Source: Prochlorococcus sp. AG-363-J23 (GTDB taxonomy: Bacteria > Cyanobacteriota > Cyanobacteriia > PCC-6307 > Cyanobiaceae). From it: 64,000 bases of DNA. This document shows, piece after piece, positions 31,154 through 40,943 of the stretch. The notes beneath the pieces were generated by a model. The model made no database searches. It saw only the letters and a program-made list of their open reading frames with translations, and was not told the origin of the DNA. The stretch is from the NCBI GenBank assembly GCA_003280245.1, contig QCFN01000004.1, forward strand, positions 1 through 64,000, read 5' to 3'. Position 1 is the stretch's first letter. Each line of letters begins with the position of its first letter. The translations under genes and the position numbers were made by a program.

Positions 31154-31582
31154 ATGGATTTAACTATAAATTCAGGCTTAGTTATTCCATCTAATGAACT
31201 AAAGTGGCGCTTTTCTAGATCTTCAGGACCTGGAGGACAAGGAGTAAATACAACTGATAGTCGAGTTGAGCTTATCTTCGACATACAGAATTCCTCTGTA
31301 ATTGGACCTTTTCAAAAGCAACTATTAATTCAAAAACTCCAGAAGAGATGTATCAATGGTTGTCTAAATATCGTTGTCAAAGAAAAGCGTTCCCAATATC
31401 AAAACCGACAATTGGCATTGGCCCGCTTATCTGAACTTTTAAGGAATGGGTTAAAGCCACCTCCAAAGAAAAGAAAAGCAACTAAGCCAACTCGTGCATC
31501 ACAAAAACGTCGTCTCAATTCCAAGAAGTATCGAGGAGCACTGAAACAAAAGCGTCAAAAGGATCCTCCCACAGAAGACTGA
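31154..31582 (+). CDS. arfB: ArfB-like ribosome rescue / peptidyl-tRNA hydrolase (class I RF-like)
   Basis: RSSGPGGQGVNTTDSRVEL GGQ motif; Lys/Arg-rich C-terminal tail. Confidence 0.9.
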   Translation: MDLTINSGLVIPSNELKWRFSRSSGPGGQGVNTTDSRVELIFDIQNSSVIGPFQKQLLIQKLQKRCINGCLNIVVKEKRSQYQNRQLALARLSELLRNGLKPPPKKRKATKPTRASQKRRLNSKKYRGALKQKRQKDPPTED

Positions 31583-31726
31583 GCAAACTACTTACCAATC
31601 ATCGCTTATAAGATTCACATAAGAAGTTGCTGATAGATAGTCCAAAGGATAGTGATGTTCATTAGATTGAGAAAGTTGATATGTCGATGAAGTGCTAAGT
31701 AGTGCGCTTTCGACCTCCGGAACTTT

Positions 31727-32146
31727 ATGCGACGCTTACTGCTCTCCTGCCTTATTGCAACGGCATTTTTTCTTTCTCCTATTAATTCATTTGTGTCGGC
31801 TGCAGATTTATCCCCTGCAGTCTCCGATATTACTATGAAGTTTTCAGAGAAGTTCTGTAAATCTATTAGTAAGGGAATGACTTTTGAAAAGGCTGGAGAA
31901 AGTGCTGCTATTCAACTTTCAACAACTCTATACTTCTCCCCTATTTTGAATGAAATAATGTCTGCTCCAAAAGAAGATTTAGCAACTTCATTATCAAATA
32001 ATATTTTTGAAGAATGCCCGAAAGAACTTGAAGGGACTAAAGAAAAGCTTGATAATTATCTAGGGCAATTAGCGACTAAAGTCCCAAACAAATCCAAGGG
32101 ATTAAATCTCCCACCAGTTAGGCAAAGAGAGCCCTTAAGGCAATAA
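31727..32146 (+). CDS. secreted hypothetical protein
   Basis: Signal peptide MRRLLLSCLIATAFFLSPINSFVSAA. Confidence 0.6.
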   Translation: MRRLLLSCLIATAFFLSPINSFVSAADLSPAVSDITMKFSEKFCKSISKGMTFEKAGESAAIQLSTTLYFSPILNEIMSAPKEDLATSLSNNIFEECPKELEGTKEKLDNYLGQLATKVPNKSKGLNLPPVRQREPLRQ

Positions 32147-32148
32147 TC

Positions 32149-33909
32149 ATGCGCTACTTTTTATCATTCATATCAGCTCTTTTTTACACACTTCCTCTAC
32201 CACTCCTTGCTCAAATAAACTGGAATGCACCAGAGAGTATTGATGCAAAACGAAGCAGAATTTCAACTGCTAGCGGGCAGGCTGTAGTTGTAACTGCCAA
32301 TCCACTAGCAAGTGATGCCGCTCTTAAGACCTTGGAGAAAGGAGGCAACGCCATGGATGCGGTGATTTCAGCTCAGACAGTGCTTGCCGTAGTTGAGCCG
32401 CAAAGTTCAGGTTTAGGCGGTGGATCTTTTCTTTTGTATTGGGACCAGGCCAAACAATCTTTGTACGCGCTTGATGGCAGGGAAACTGCCTCAGCTCAAG
32501 TCAAAGAGAATATGTGGAGAACATCTAATGGGACCGCGGTTCCATGGCTTCAGGCAACTAAAAGTCTCTCAGCAATAGGAGTTCCAGGTACTACGGCGTT
32601 GCTTTGGGAAGGCCACCAACAATTTGGAAGTTTGCCTTGGGAGGCAAACTTCCAAAGTAGTATTCATCTTGCCAAAGAGGGATTCATCCCGAGTCCTCGC
32701 TTCCTGAGATCAATCTCTTTAGCAAACAGATTAGGGATTGACCATAGTCCAAGTTTTAAATCTCTCTACCTGCCTAATGGATCTCTCCCAAAGCAAAAGA
32801 TTCCATTTCGAAACCAGAAATTAGCTTCAACCTTAAGCCGGCTAGCAAAGGGAGGTGCCAATGAATTTTATAGAGGAAAAGTAGCCAATGAACTTATAGA
32901 AAACCTCCAACTACAACAGAACAGACATATCACCGTCAACACAATCACTAATGAAGATTTAGCAAGTTATAAAGTTCAATGGCGTACGCCTATATGTCGT
33001 AAATACAAGTCTTGGAAAATTTGTTCTTTTCCTCCTCCAAGTGGTGGTGGAGTTGCTGTATTACAAGCTCTTGGCATATTTGAGCTTCTATCAAATAAAA
33101 ATGGGACCCAAGCCAACACTAATCGTTGGCATCTTCTATCAGAATCTTTAAGGTATGCAGATGCTGATCGTTCTCACTGGATAGGGGATCCTATTGATTG
33201 GCCAGTTCCTCTCAAAGGGTTACTAGAAGACGACTATATTGAACAAAGAGCAAACACTATCCAGCCCCAAACCACAAAATTTCGCCCTTTACCAGGAAAA
33301 CCAAAAGGTAGTGAATTATTAGATCTAGCAAGTCAACCGCGAACTGCTGGTGGAGGAACGACGCACCTAGTTGTAGTGGATGTAGAGGGAAATCTTGCCT
33401 CCTACACAAGTTCAGTTGAAACCGTCTTTGGAAGCAGATACTTATCTGGAGGTATGGTCCTAAACAATCAACTCACTGACTTCTCATTTTTATCAACCAA
33501 CTCAGGGAAACCAATTGCCAATCGAATTAAACCTAAAAAGCGGCCGATGAGTTCTATGTCTCCAGTTATAGTATTTAGTGGTGACCGTCCTGTTTTGGCA
33601 GTTGGTTCACCAGGGGGCTGGCTCATTCCACATTACATAACAAATGCATTAATTGGAGCTCTAGATTTACAGCTTTCGCCAAAAGAAATAGTTGCCAAAA
33701 AGTTGCTATCCGTCGAACCTAACTATACAGTGCTTGAAAAAAGTAGTGCCTGGTTAAAGGGAAATATCCATCAAGAACTAGAAAGTCTTGGCCACCAAAT
33801 TAAATACAGTTCTTTTAGCAGTGGACTAGCCATAATTAAAAAGCACAACGGGAAATGGCACGGTGCGGCAGACCCAAGAAGAGAAGGAAAAGCAGTCGGA
33901 TTACAGTAG
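32149..33909 (+). CDS. ggt: gamma-glutamyltransferase
   Basis: SGQAVVVTANPLASDAALKTLEKGGNAMDAVISAQTVLAVVEPQSSGLGGGSFLLYWD; autoprocessing Thr in GGGTTHLVVVD. Confidence 0.92.
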   Translation: MRYFLSFISALFYTLPLPLLAQINWNAPESIDAKRSRISTASGQAVVVTANPLASDAALKTLEKGGNAMDAVISAQTVLAVVEPQSSGLGGGSFLLYWDQAKQSLYALDGRETASAQVKENMWRTSNGTAVPWLQATKSLSAIGVPGTTALLWEGHQQFGSLPWEANFQSSIHLAKEGFIPSPRFLRSISLANRLGIDHSPSFKSLYLPNGSLPKQKIPFRNQKLASTLSRLAKGGANEFYRGKVANELIENLQLQQNRHITVNTITNEDLASYKVQWRTPICRKYKSWKICSFPPPSGGGVAVLQALGIFELLSNKNGTQANTNRWHLLSESLRYADADRSHWIGDPIDWPVPLKGLLEDDYIEQRANTIQPQTTKFRPLPGKPKGSELLDLASQPRTAGGGTTHLVVVDVEGNLASYTSSVETVFGSRYLSGGMVLNNQLTDFSFLSTNSGKPIANRIKPKKRPMSSMSPVIVFSGDRPVLAVGSPGGWLIPHYITNALIGALDLQLSPKEIVAKKLLSVEPNYTVLEKSSAWLKGNIHQELESLGHQIKYSSFSSGLAIIKKHNGKWHGAADPRREGKAVGLQ

Positions 33910-34268
33910 AAAAATCCCTAAGATCACTAATATAAATAAAATTAACTACTACCCAATAAGATAGAGAATTACATAAGATCTTGACCCTATGAATAGAATC
34001 CAAACAAAAAGATTTTAAACCTCACTCTCAAAATTATTGACCTTTTTGAGATATTCAACTAATAGATAGCGAGCTAAGTCAAAATTATATATAAACCAAG
34101 GCAAACATTCGAAATCAAAACTTAATTCTTTAAACCACTAATCCGATGGTCACCATCTTAAAGAAGCATCGCGCATACAATACCAACTAACTCATGCAAC
34201 TAAATTCAAGCCAATGACATATCCAAATTCTCCAGAGTTGATCTTTATCCAGCTTCATTAGAGCGAGT

Positions 34269-34409
34269 CTATTTTAAGAAGAACAGGAGCCTTCCAAAGA
34301 ACTCTGGGAATGAACCAATAATGACAAGAACTATTCCACAAGCAACAGCAATAATTGCTGCGTCAACAAGTAAGTCTTTCCATCCATAAGGAGGTGGGGT
34401 ATCAGTCAT
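34269..34409 (-). CDS. 46-aa single-TM hypothetical protein
   Basis: MTDTPPPYGWKDLLVDAAIIAVACGIVLVIIGSFPEFFGRLLFFLK; ATGA-coupled to upstream ORF. Confidence 0.65.
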   Translation of the reverse strand: MTDTPPPYGWKDLLVDAAIIAVACGIVLVIIGSFPEFFGRLLFFLK

Positions 34410-34567
34410 TTTGATACCCTACCCTCAACTCGATCTATATAAGCTAATGATTTTTTTACGTATTCCAACCTCTTCTCGGTGGCACGAAGAGTACGTGTTA
34501 ATTCAAACCTACGAACCTTACGCCACAGACGTGCAAAAGAATCAGGAATGTTTTTTTTAAGGGACAT
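34406..34567 (-). CDS. 53-aa basic hypothetical protein
   Basis: MSLKKNIPDSFARLWRKVRRFELTRTLRATEKRLEYVKKSLAYIDRVEGRVSK; stop overlaps start of next gene. Confidence 0.6.
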   Translation of the reverse strand: MSLKKNIPDSFARLWRKVRRFELTRTLRATEKRLEYVKKSLAYIDRVEGRVSK

Positions 34568-34854
34568 TAGGAGGAGAACGGAAAAGGATTAAACAACACC
34601 GGAACAAATAGGATCACAACAATACAACTAACTATCGGGACATAAACAATTTTGTTTTCTCTATTAAAGCCATATCGCCAATGAATTATCCTAAACCCAA
34701 TTGCTTTGACTAGGGTATAAAGCAGCTATGGCATCAGTTTCAAGAGCTAGAGTAGCTACCAGTTTTTCAATTTCAAGTCATATAAAAAGGTGTAAATAGA
34801 TATAGCTAACGAGTATCTCCAATTTTTGATCTTTACACACTTTGCATGAAAAAC

Positions 34855-34985
34855 CGAATAAGGTGGTTAAGAGGTCCAATGGGGATCAGCCATTGGATAA
34901 TGGGGAAAAGCGGTGAAAATCCGCTACTGTCCCGCAACTGTGAAGTATCGACTTTATCGATATCAGTCAGAACGCCCGCCTTATT
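34855..34985 (+). ncRNA. cobalamin (B12) riboswitch
   Basis: agcggtgaaaatccgctactgtcccgcaactgtga core and B12-box-like agtcagaacgcccgcc, immediately upstream of hupE. Confidence 0.9.
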
Positions 34986-35009
34986 TCACAATTCGACGAG
35001 GATCGACCT

Positions 35010-35642
35010 ATGAGGTTCCCCTTCTGGGTGCATAAGCATTTTGTTGCAGTTTTAGCTTCATTATTTTTTTTATTCACTTTTTTAATTGATCCAGCCTTTG
35101 CTCATCATCCCTTTGGAATGGGCGAGGGTACACAGCTTTCAACTTTGCAAGCTTTGCTAAGCGGTATTGGCCATCCATTACTTGGGCCTGATCATCTACT
35201 TTTTATGATAGGAATCGCCCTTGTGGGACTAAAAAAAACAAAGAAATTGGTTTTTCCTCTTCTGGCCATCGGCTTAGCGGGGAGTGCATTAGTCCAGGTA
35301 CTGCCCTTGCCTGATTTAATCGCTCCCTGGGCAGAAGCAATTGTCTCTTTATCTTTGGCAATAGAAGGTTTGATTATTCTGAATTTTGTGAATTCAAAAT
35401 GGCTCTTGCCACTGTTTGCATTGCATGGCTACTTACTTGGTAACACAATTGTTGGAGCGGAACCGACATCTCTCATAGGTTATTTTTTAGGTCTTCTTAT
35501 TTCCCAAATGGCTTTACTGTTACTTGTAACAATACCATCTCAAAGAGTTATTCATTGGCTAGGGGATAATGGGAAACTATTAACTGCCGGAGTCTGGATT
35601 GGAATAGGGTCGGCATTCTCCTGGGTTGCTTTATTTAACTAA
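35010..35642 (+). CDS. hupE: HupE/UreJ-family metal (cobalt/nickel) transporter
   Basis: HHPFGMG...GIGHPLLGPDHLLFMIGIALVG; under B12 riboswitch. Confidence 0.88.
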   Translation: MRFPFWVHKHFVAVLASLFFLFTFLIDPAFAHHPFGMGEGTQLSTLQALLSGIGHPLLGPDHLLFMIGIALVGLKKTKKLVFPLLAIGLAGSALVQVLPLPDLIAPWAEAIVSLSLAIEGLIILNFVNSKWLLPLFALHGYLLGNTIVGAEPTSLIGYFLGLLISQMALLLLVTIPSQRVIHWLGDNGKLLTAGVWIGIGSAFSWVALFN

Positions 35643-35755
35643 GAAATTTTATACCCTTAGAAAGCCTTTACTTGTTAAGTAATGGTTTGACATGTTAATA
35701 CATATCAATAACTCTTGAAGAGTTATTGATAACGCTAAATAAAATATAACTACGT

Positions 35756-36187
35756 TCATTGAGAAGTTCCATGTGTTGAACATGGCATCCAGAAACTACC
35801 CATTTTGTGAACACCTAAACATCCAAGTTTCTTAGCCTCTTCTTCTGCCTGAGATCTTGTGGGATAAGCATAAATGTTCTTCAAAGAGGAATCTGAATTC
35901 TCAAGAGTTTGTTCAATAAATGGTCCTTCTGGACTCCAAACTTTAAGTCCCATTGTTGTTATCCCTGCAGAAAAAATACCCATTCCAACAATAGAAGCAT
36001 TAACAACTCCCATAGCTACAACACCAAGAGAAACAACTCCCATTGGGACTATTCCTATAGTTACAATTCCCATTGGGACAATCCCAATGGAGATCATTCC
36101 AAGAGGGGCTATACCTATAGCAATTTTTTTAGGCTTACTACCACAATGGGCTGGACCATCTGATTGAGGCTGAGAAGAGTTTGTCAA
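35756..36187 (-). CDS. pentad glycine-repeat protein with C-terminal DUF3721-like domain
   Basis: GMISI-GIVPM-GIVTI-GIVPM-GVVSL-GVVAM-GVVNA-SIVGM-GIFSA-GITTM; C-terminus TRSQAEEEAKKLGCLGVHKMGSFWMPCSTH. Confidence 0.75.
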   Translation of the reverse strand: MTNSSQPQSDGPAHCGSKPKKIAIGIAPLGMISIGIVPMGIVTIGIVPMGVVSLGVVAMGVVNASIVGMGIFSAGITTMGLKVWSPEGPFIEQTLENSDSSLKNIYAYPTRSQAEEEAKKLGCLGVHKMGSFWMPCSTHGTSQ

Positions 36188-36207
36188 AATTCTTTTTTTT
36201 CAGTGAT

Positions 36208-36453
36208 CTAGTGGTTGTGATGATGATGTCCATGTCCACCATGCTTTTTATGCATTTTATGGCTATTGCAAGGCATCCACTTGTCACCCATTTTATGGGC
36301 GCCAATGCAGTTGAAACTTTTAGCTGCCTTTTCCGCCTCTGCTCTGGTATTAAAAAGAGCGGGACTCCCACTTTTTTTAGATTCAGAAGAACAACCTATC
36401 AATGCAAATGAGGCTGTAGCCGCAAGCATTGAGAACAAAAAAGTTTTCCTCAC
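36208..36453 (-). CDS. DUF3721-like lipoprotein with His-rich tail
   Basis: Lipobox FALIGCSS; TRAEAEKAAKSFNCIGAHKMGDKWMPCNSH; tail HKMHKKHGGHGHHHHNH. Confidence 0.75.
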   Translation of the reverse strand: MRKTFLFSMLAATASFALIGCSSESKKSGSPALFNTRAEAEKAAKSFNCIGAHKMGDKWMPCNSHKMHKKHGGHGHHHHNH

Positions 36454-36793
36454 AAAGATTCATAAGTTTGAGATTATCAATCTAGCAGCAGATTTAGAAC
36501 TTTTAGGCATGAAATCGCATAAAAAATCAGCGATCTAAAATTATTCCCTCTATTATCTCTGCAGGAGATTGAATTTATTGGGTGATGACTTCTCTCCTTA
36601 TAAAGAGGCAAACCTGCACAAATTTTTAATAGATCCAATTCAAACCAAACTAGAGTCTTCCTAGATCGTTCTCTTGATTCATCCGAAGACTCAATTTACT
36701 TTAGCGTCGAGGACTGGAAATTCCAATCCAAAGCCTAAGGCCATATCTATAGCTCTAACAAATACGTTTACTACCCCATACCGGGTTCTTCTA

Positions 36794-36946
36794 ATGGAAC
36801 CAAAGACTCCTAACAAAAAGAAATCATTAATTGGTTGGATACTAATTGCAATAACACTGACCGGTGGAATTGCCTTGTATTACCGGCAATATCCATCGCC
36901 AGAGACAAGAAGAGAGCTATCAGCAGAGGGAATATTTGTTGATTAA
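36794..36946 (+). CDS. small single-TM hypothetical protein
   Basis: MEPKTPNKKKSLIGWILIAITLTGGIALYYRQYPSPETRRELSAEGIFVD. Confidence 0.5.
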   Translation: MEPKTPNKKKSLIGWILIAITLTGGIALYYRQYPSPETRRELSAEGIFVD

Positions 36947-37171
36947 ATCAAGCAGACTCGTGATCTAGTCATTATCTTTTCCCTTCCACCTAGCTAGTAC
37001 CAATTGGATCTTTAAAAGACCTAGCAGCAAAAAACCAGCAAGGTATTTCAAGGTCTCTCGATCCTGCTCTCAAAACAAATAGTAGGCAAGGCCTCATCTC
37101 CCAATAATTTATTTTTAAGTGAAGGGTGTTTTACCTCTTTTGAGAGAAGCTCCCTTTAGTTAACAAATCGA

Positions 37172-38386
37172 TTGATCAGCTTGGATAAAACACAACCTCC
37201 TATCACAAACCAAAAAAGGATTCGGAATTTTCGGTTTTCTGGTCTCAAAGGAAAGGCTCTTGCAATAAAGATGAGCGATATTCCAAGCATAAAAGCCATT
37301 ACGGAAGTAGTTCCTAAGCACTGTTTCGCACGTAAGACATCAACTTCCTTGGCCTACCTTTTTCAATCAGTCGCAATCCAGGCAGTAGTTGTCGCGATAG
37401 GACTATCCATTCCTGTCACGCAAGCAATGATTCCTGTTTGGATTCTGTATGCCTTTATTTCAGGGACTACCGCAATGGGCTTCTGGGTTATCGCTCACGA
37501 ATGTGGGCATGGAGCCTTCTCGGATAACAGAACTTTGCAAACAGTTGTTGGTTATCTACTGCACTCGTTCTTGCTCGTTCCATATTTTTCTTGGCAAAGA
37601 TCACATTCCATTCATCATCGCTTTACTAATCACATAACTGATGGAGAGACTCACGTGCCATTAGTTGTCGGTGGCAATGGTATTAAAGAAAAAATCGGAG
37701 GAGAGAACGAATTAGCTCTCGCAACTGCTCTAGGCAAAACTAGATATGGGCTAATGCAACTCATATTGCACCTTGGCTTTGGTTGGCCTGCATATTTGCT
37801 AACTGGCAGCACAGGGGGCCCTAAATACGGAACTTCAAACCACTTTTGGCCAAGGAAACCCTTCTCTAAAAAGCTTTGGCCTTCAAATTGGGCAAAGAAG
37901 GTTTGGATCTCAGATCTTGGGGTAGTTTTGGTATTAGTAGGACTTTTTATGTCAGGACTTAAATATGGAATAACTCCTTTAATAACAATGTACATAGGTC
38001 CGTTATTAGTAGTCAATTGCTGGCTAGTTATTTACACCTGGCTTCACCATACGGATACCGATGTCCCTCACCTTTCCAACTCAAACTTCACTTTTATAAG
38101 AGGTGCCTTCCTTTCAATTGATCGACCTTATGGAAAAATTCTTAATTTCCTACATCATCAGATTGGATCAAGCCATGTAATTCATCACATTTTCCCAACA
38201 ATTCCTCATTACCATGCAATAGAGGCAACTATTGCAATTAAAGAAGCTTTTCCTAAGAGCTATCTTTTCAATCCAGTTCCAATCCATAAAGCTCTCTGGA
38301 ATATTGCTTGTAATTGCATTGCTGTTGAGTTAGAGAAAAACAATGGTCAATATATTTGGCAGAACTCTTACATTAATCAGAAATAA
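37172..38386 (+). CDS. desA: fatty acid desaturase (DesA-like, acyl-lipid)
   Basis: His boxes HECGH, HSIHHRFTNH, HVIHH; probable ATG start at 37271 (MSDIPSIKAITEVVPKHCF). Confidence 0.88.
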   Translation: MISLDKTQPPITNQKRIRNFRFSGLKGKALAIKMSDIPSIKAITEVVPKHCFARKTSTSLAYLFQSVAIQAVVVAIGLSIPVTQAMIPVWILYAFISGTTAMGFWVIAHECGHGAFSDNRTLQTVVGYLLHSFLLVPYFSWQRSHSIHHRFTNHITDGETHVPLVVGGNGIKEKIGGENELALATALGKTRYGLMQLILHLGFGWPAYLLTGSTGGPKYGTSNHFWPRKPFSKKLWPSNWAKKVWISDLGVVLVLVGLFMSGLKYGITPLITMYIGPLLVVNCWLVIYTWLHHTDTDVPHLSNSNFTFIRGAFLSIDRPYGKILNFLHHQIGSSHVIHHIFPTIPHYHAIEATIAIKEAFPKSYLFNPVPIHKALWNIACNCIAVELEKNNGQYIWQNSYINQK

Positions 38387-38583
38387 ACTCCTCTTATTCT
38401 GATGAATTTTTAATTAAAAATCTTGGCACGAAAACCTCGAGACAAAGAAATAAGCCTATCGCAATGCATCTAAAAGCCTTCATCATTTAAATACCCTTAT
38501 TTCTCTAACAAGAAACTAGCTTGCTTTATAGAACAAATATGCTTTTGTGAGCCATCAAACTTAAATAAGCTCAGAACTCATTG

Positions 38584-38778
38584 CTATCCAATCCCTGGTA
38601 TATCAAAAGGAAGCTTGTCTCCTACTGACACCAAAAAGTTTTGAACAGCAGGTACACGTAATAGGGCTAAAGGAAGAACAATGTTCAATACAATCCAGGC
38701 TCCTCCAATGATTGGCGCGTATTTGCCAAACTTTTTGAGAAAGCCTTTTTGTTCTGTTTCTTCTGTCATTTTTTTCAA
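38584..38778 (-). CDS. small single-TM hypothetical protein
   Basis: 64 aa KKFGKYAPIIGGAWIVLNIVLPLALLRVPAVQNFLVSVG. Confidence 0.6.
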   Translation of the reverse strand: MKKMTEETEQKGFLKKFGKYAPIIGGAWIVLNIVLPLALLRVPAVQNFLVSVGDKLPFDIPGIG

Positions 38779-38919
38779 AAGAGCTAGAGCCTAGATGCTT
38801 TCTAGCTATCTATAGTACTTCTAGGACTAAAGGACGCAGTCCCGTTGAACAAAGGAATGCAATCGCAAAAGTTCAAAAAATTCCAACATGATATAAAAAG
38901 AATTATCGTTTTCATTATT

Positions 38920-39515
38920 GGTTCTAGGAGATCTAATCGGACCTGAGCGCAACTGTGACGCACTATTGAATCGCCTTCAAAAGCTCAGCCGCGGAGAGTT
39001 AAAGCCTGAGTGCCTCTATGGCTGATGGGAAGAGCAACTGCTGGCAAAGCGAGGATTTCATGTAATCGAAAGGCCGATACTCTGCAGCTGAACCAAGAAG
39101 AAGATGCAGTTACTGCACTGCTAAAGAATGTTGATCCTTCTCATTTGAACCAGCTCTCATCACTTCAATTTGGCTTCATTGAACTGAACTGCACTCTCAT
39201 CCATGGAAGCTCTTCAGATGTGGGCAAATATCACACCTAAAACCTTTCCAGTGCCCCTCCTTGACCAACTAACCCATCTCAGTGTGAACAGACTGTTCAC
39301 AGCACGCAGTACAAAACAATTTCATCTTGAACTAACTGGGCGCGATCGAATCGCTAGTCAAGGATCTGAACGAGGAGCATCAACAACAACAGAAAGCGCT
39401 CAAGCGAAGCGTGATTGGAATTGGAGCAGGAGTGAATTACATCCTGTTGACGTTGGCAGTGATAAAAAGACTTCCTGAACGCCGCCGGCAGTCAAACCAA
39501 CAACAAAGGGATGGG
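38920..39515 (+). pseudogene. decayed metallophosphoesterase-like gene
   Basis: Fragments in shifted frames: GDLIGPERNCDALLNRLQKLSRGELKPECLYG*WEEQLLAKRGF / LNQLSSLQFGFIELNCTLIHGSSSDVG / LDQLTHLSVNRLFTARSTKQFHLELTG / ALKRSVIGIGAGVNY. Confidence 0.5.
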
Positions 39516-39652
39516 ATACGTCTAAAAATCTTCCTTATCTAAGGCTAGAGAAGACTTTAAACAATAAATTCTTACCTACTTTATTGATAAGATATTTTTG
39601 GCTTAATCTAACATGTTAGGTTAACTATATCAAATAATACATTATCTGGCCT

Positions 39653-40855
39653 GTGGAAGGAAAGAACGAAAAAATAGTTTTTCTTGGGAATCAAGATAAT
39701 TTTGGATTTCTTTTTTGCAAGGAAGCAATCAAAAGAGGTTTTGAGGCTAAGTTATTAATCACACAAAAGAATATACATAGATCTGATCCGGATAATTTAA
39801 GAGAAGGTGAATATAAAAAGAATAACAATTGGATTGTAAAAGGCAAGAGAGATACACTCTTGGACCTCTTGAATGAAGAAAAACTAACTTTAATCTCATG
39901 CGGGATGGATATTTTGGATGTTCTCCAATTCCCTAATAAATCAGCCATTAAAATATTCATTCCGACTGGCAGTGATCTTGCAATGTGGCCATTTATAGAT
40001 GAACAGCGTGCAGAACATCCCAATCATTTGTTATTCAAACATGTTTTTATTAAAAACATGTTTGAACTTGATGCTATATTTAGCGCACAATTAGACTGTG
40101 ACTTTGCGGCAAGAATTTTAGGACTTTCATCTATTACTCATACTAGTTGGTTTTGGAATCTCCCTATAGAATATATGAATACGAACAGTCAATACTTTAC
40201 TGAACTTGTCAATTCTAAATTTGTAGAAAAGTCAAAGAAAAGAATATTTTTTTGCCCAACTCGTAAGAATGGTGACCCTCGATTTACTCATTACAAAGGT
40301 ATAGAAAAATTAGTTGAAGGCTTTAGAATTGCAATTGCCCAAATGTCACAATTAGATAAAGAAGGATTATTATTTGTAAACACTTTAAATGGTAATAATT
40401 CAATTTCTTATGGAAAGAAAGATTTTAAAATTCAATGTGATTCACTTTTTAAAGAAAACAAAGTTGATAATCTTTGGCTTAGAGATATGCAGTCTTCCAT
40501 TCTGTGGGATTGTTATCAAGATAGCCGAGTTATTTGCTTGGATCAGTTTGGACAATTTCATGGTATTTTGGGGGGGTGCGCAAGAGAAGCACTTTATTTT
40601 GGAACCCCAGTTATTACTGGCTCACTTGGGAAAAAAGATTTCATGGTAAAGCATAGATATGGATCCGAGCCATATATTTTTGAAGCACATACTGCAAACG
40701 AGATTGCTGAACATATAGTTAAATTTACGAGAATGGGAGATGATGATTTTTTTAAAGTATGCCAAGCTTCGAAAGAATGGTCCAAGAATATAGGAGGAAG
40801 TCATTGTTATGACTGCATCTTTAATTTCATTAATCAAGCAAGGCTAAGGAAATGA
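39653..40855 (+). CDS. glycosyltransferase-like hypothetical protein
   Basis: 400 aa; KIVFLGNQDNFGFLFCKEAIKRGFEAKLL; C-terminal FGQFHGILGGCAREALYFGTPVITGSLGKKDF typical of GT-B folds; GTG start. Confidence 0.6.
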   Translation: MEGKNEKIVFLGNQDNFGFLFCKEAIKRGFEAKLLITQKNIHRSDPDNLREGEYKKNNNWIVKGKRDTLLDLLNEEKLTLISCGMDILDVLQFPNKSAIKIFIPTGSDLAMWPFIDEQRAEHPNHLLFKHVFIKNMFELDAIFSAQLDCDFAARILGLSSITHTSWFWNLPIEYMNTNSQYFTELVNSKFVEKSKKRIFFCPTRKNGDPRFTHYKGIEKLVEGFRIAIAQMSQLDKEGLLFVNTLNGNNSISYGKKDFKIQCDSLFKENKVDNLWLRDMQSSILWDCYQDSRVICLDQFGQFHGILGGCAREALYFGTPVITGSLGKKDFMVKHRYGSEPYIFEAHTANEIAEHIVKFTRMGDDDFFKVCQASKEWSKNIGGSHCYDCIFNFINQARLRK

Positions 40856-40943
40856 TCGCATTGGTTGCTAGCAAAAAATTAGGCGTAGATATTCTGAAAT
40901 AATATATTTATAGCTTGAAGTAGGAATTATTTTAGACACTTGT

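Noticed and set aside
35874-36538. Several + strand ORFs (97, 84, 76, 90 aa)
   Set aside because: Antisense to the pentad-repeat and DUF3721-like genes; TIPIGTIPI pattern mirrors the repeat
39010-39478. Overlapping 76-aa and 91-aa + strand ORFs as intact genes
   Set aside because: Better explained as fragments of one frameshifted metallophosphoesterase-like gene
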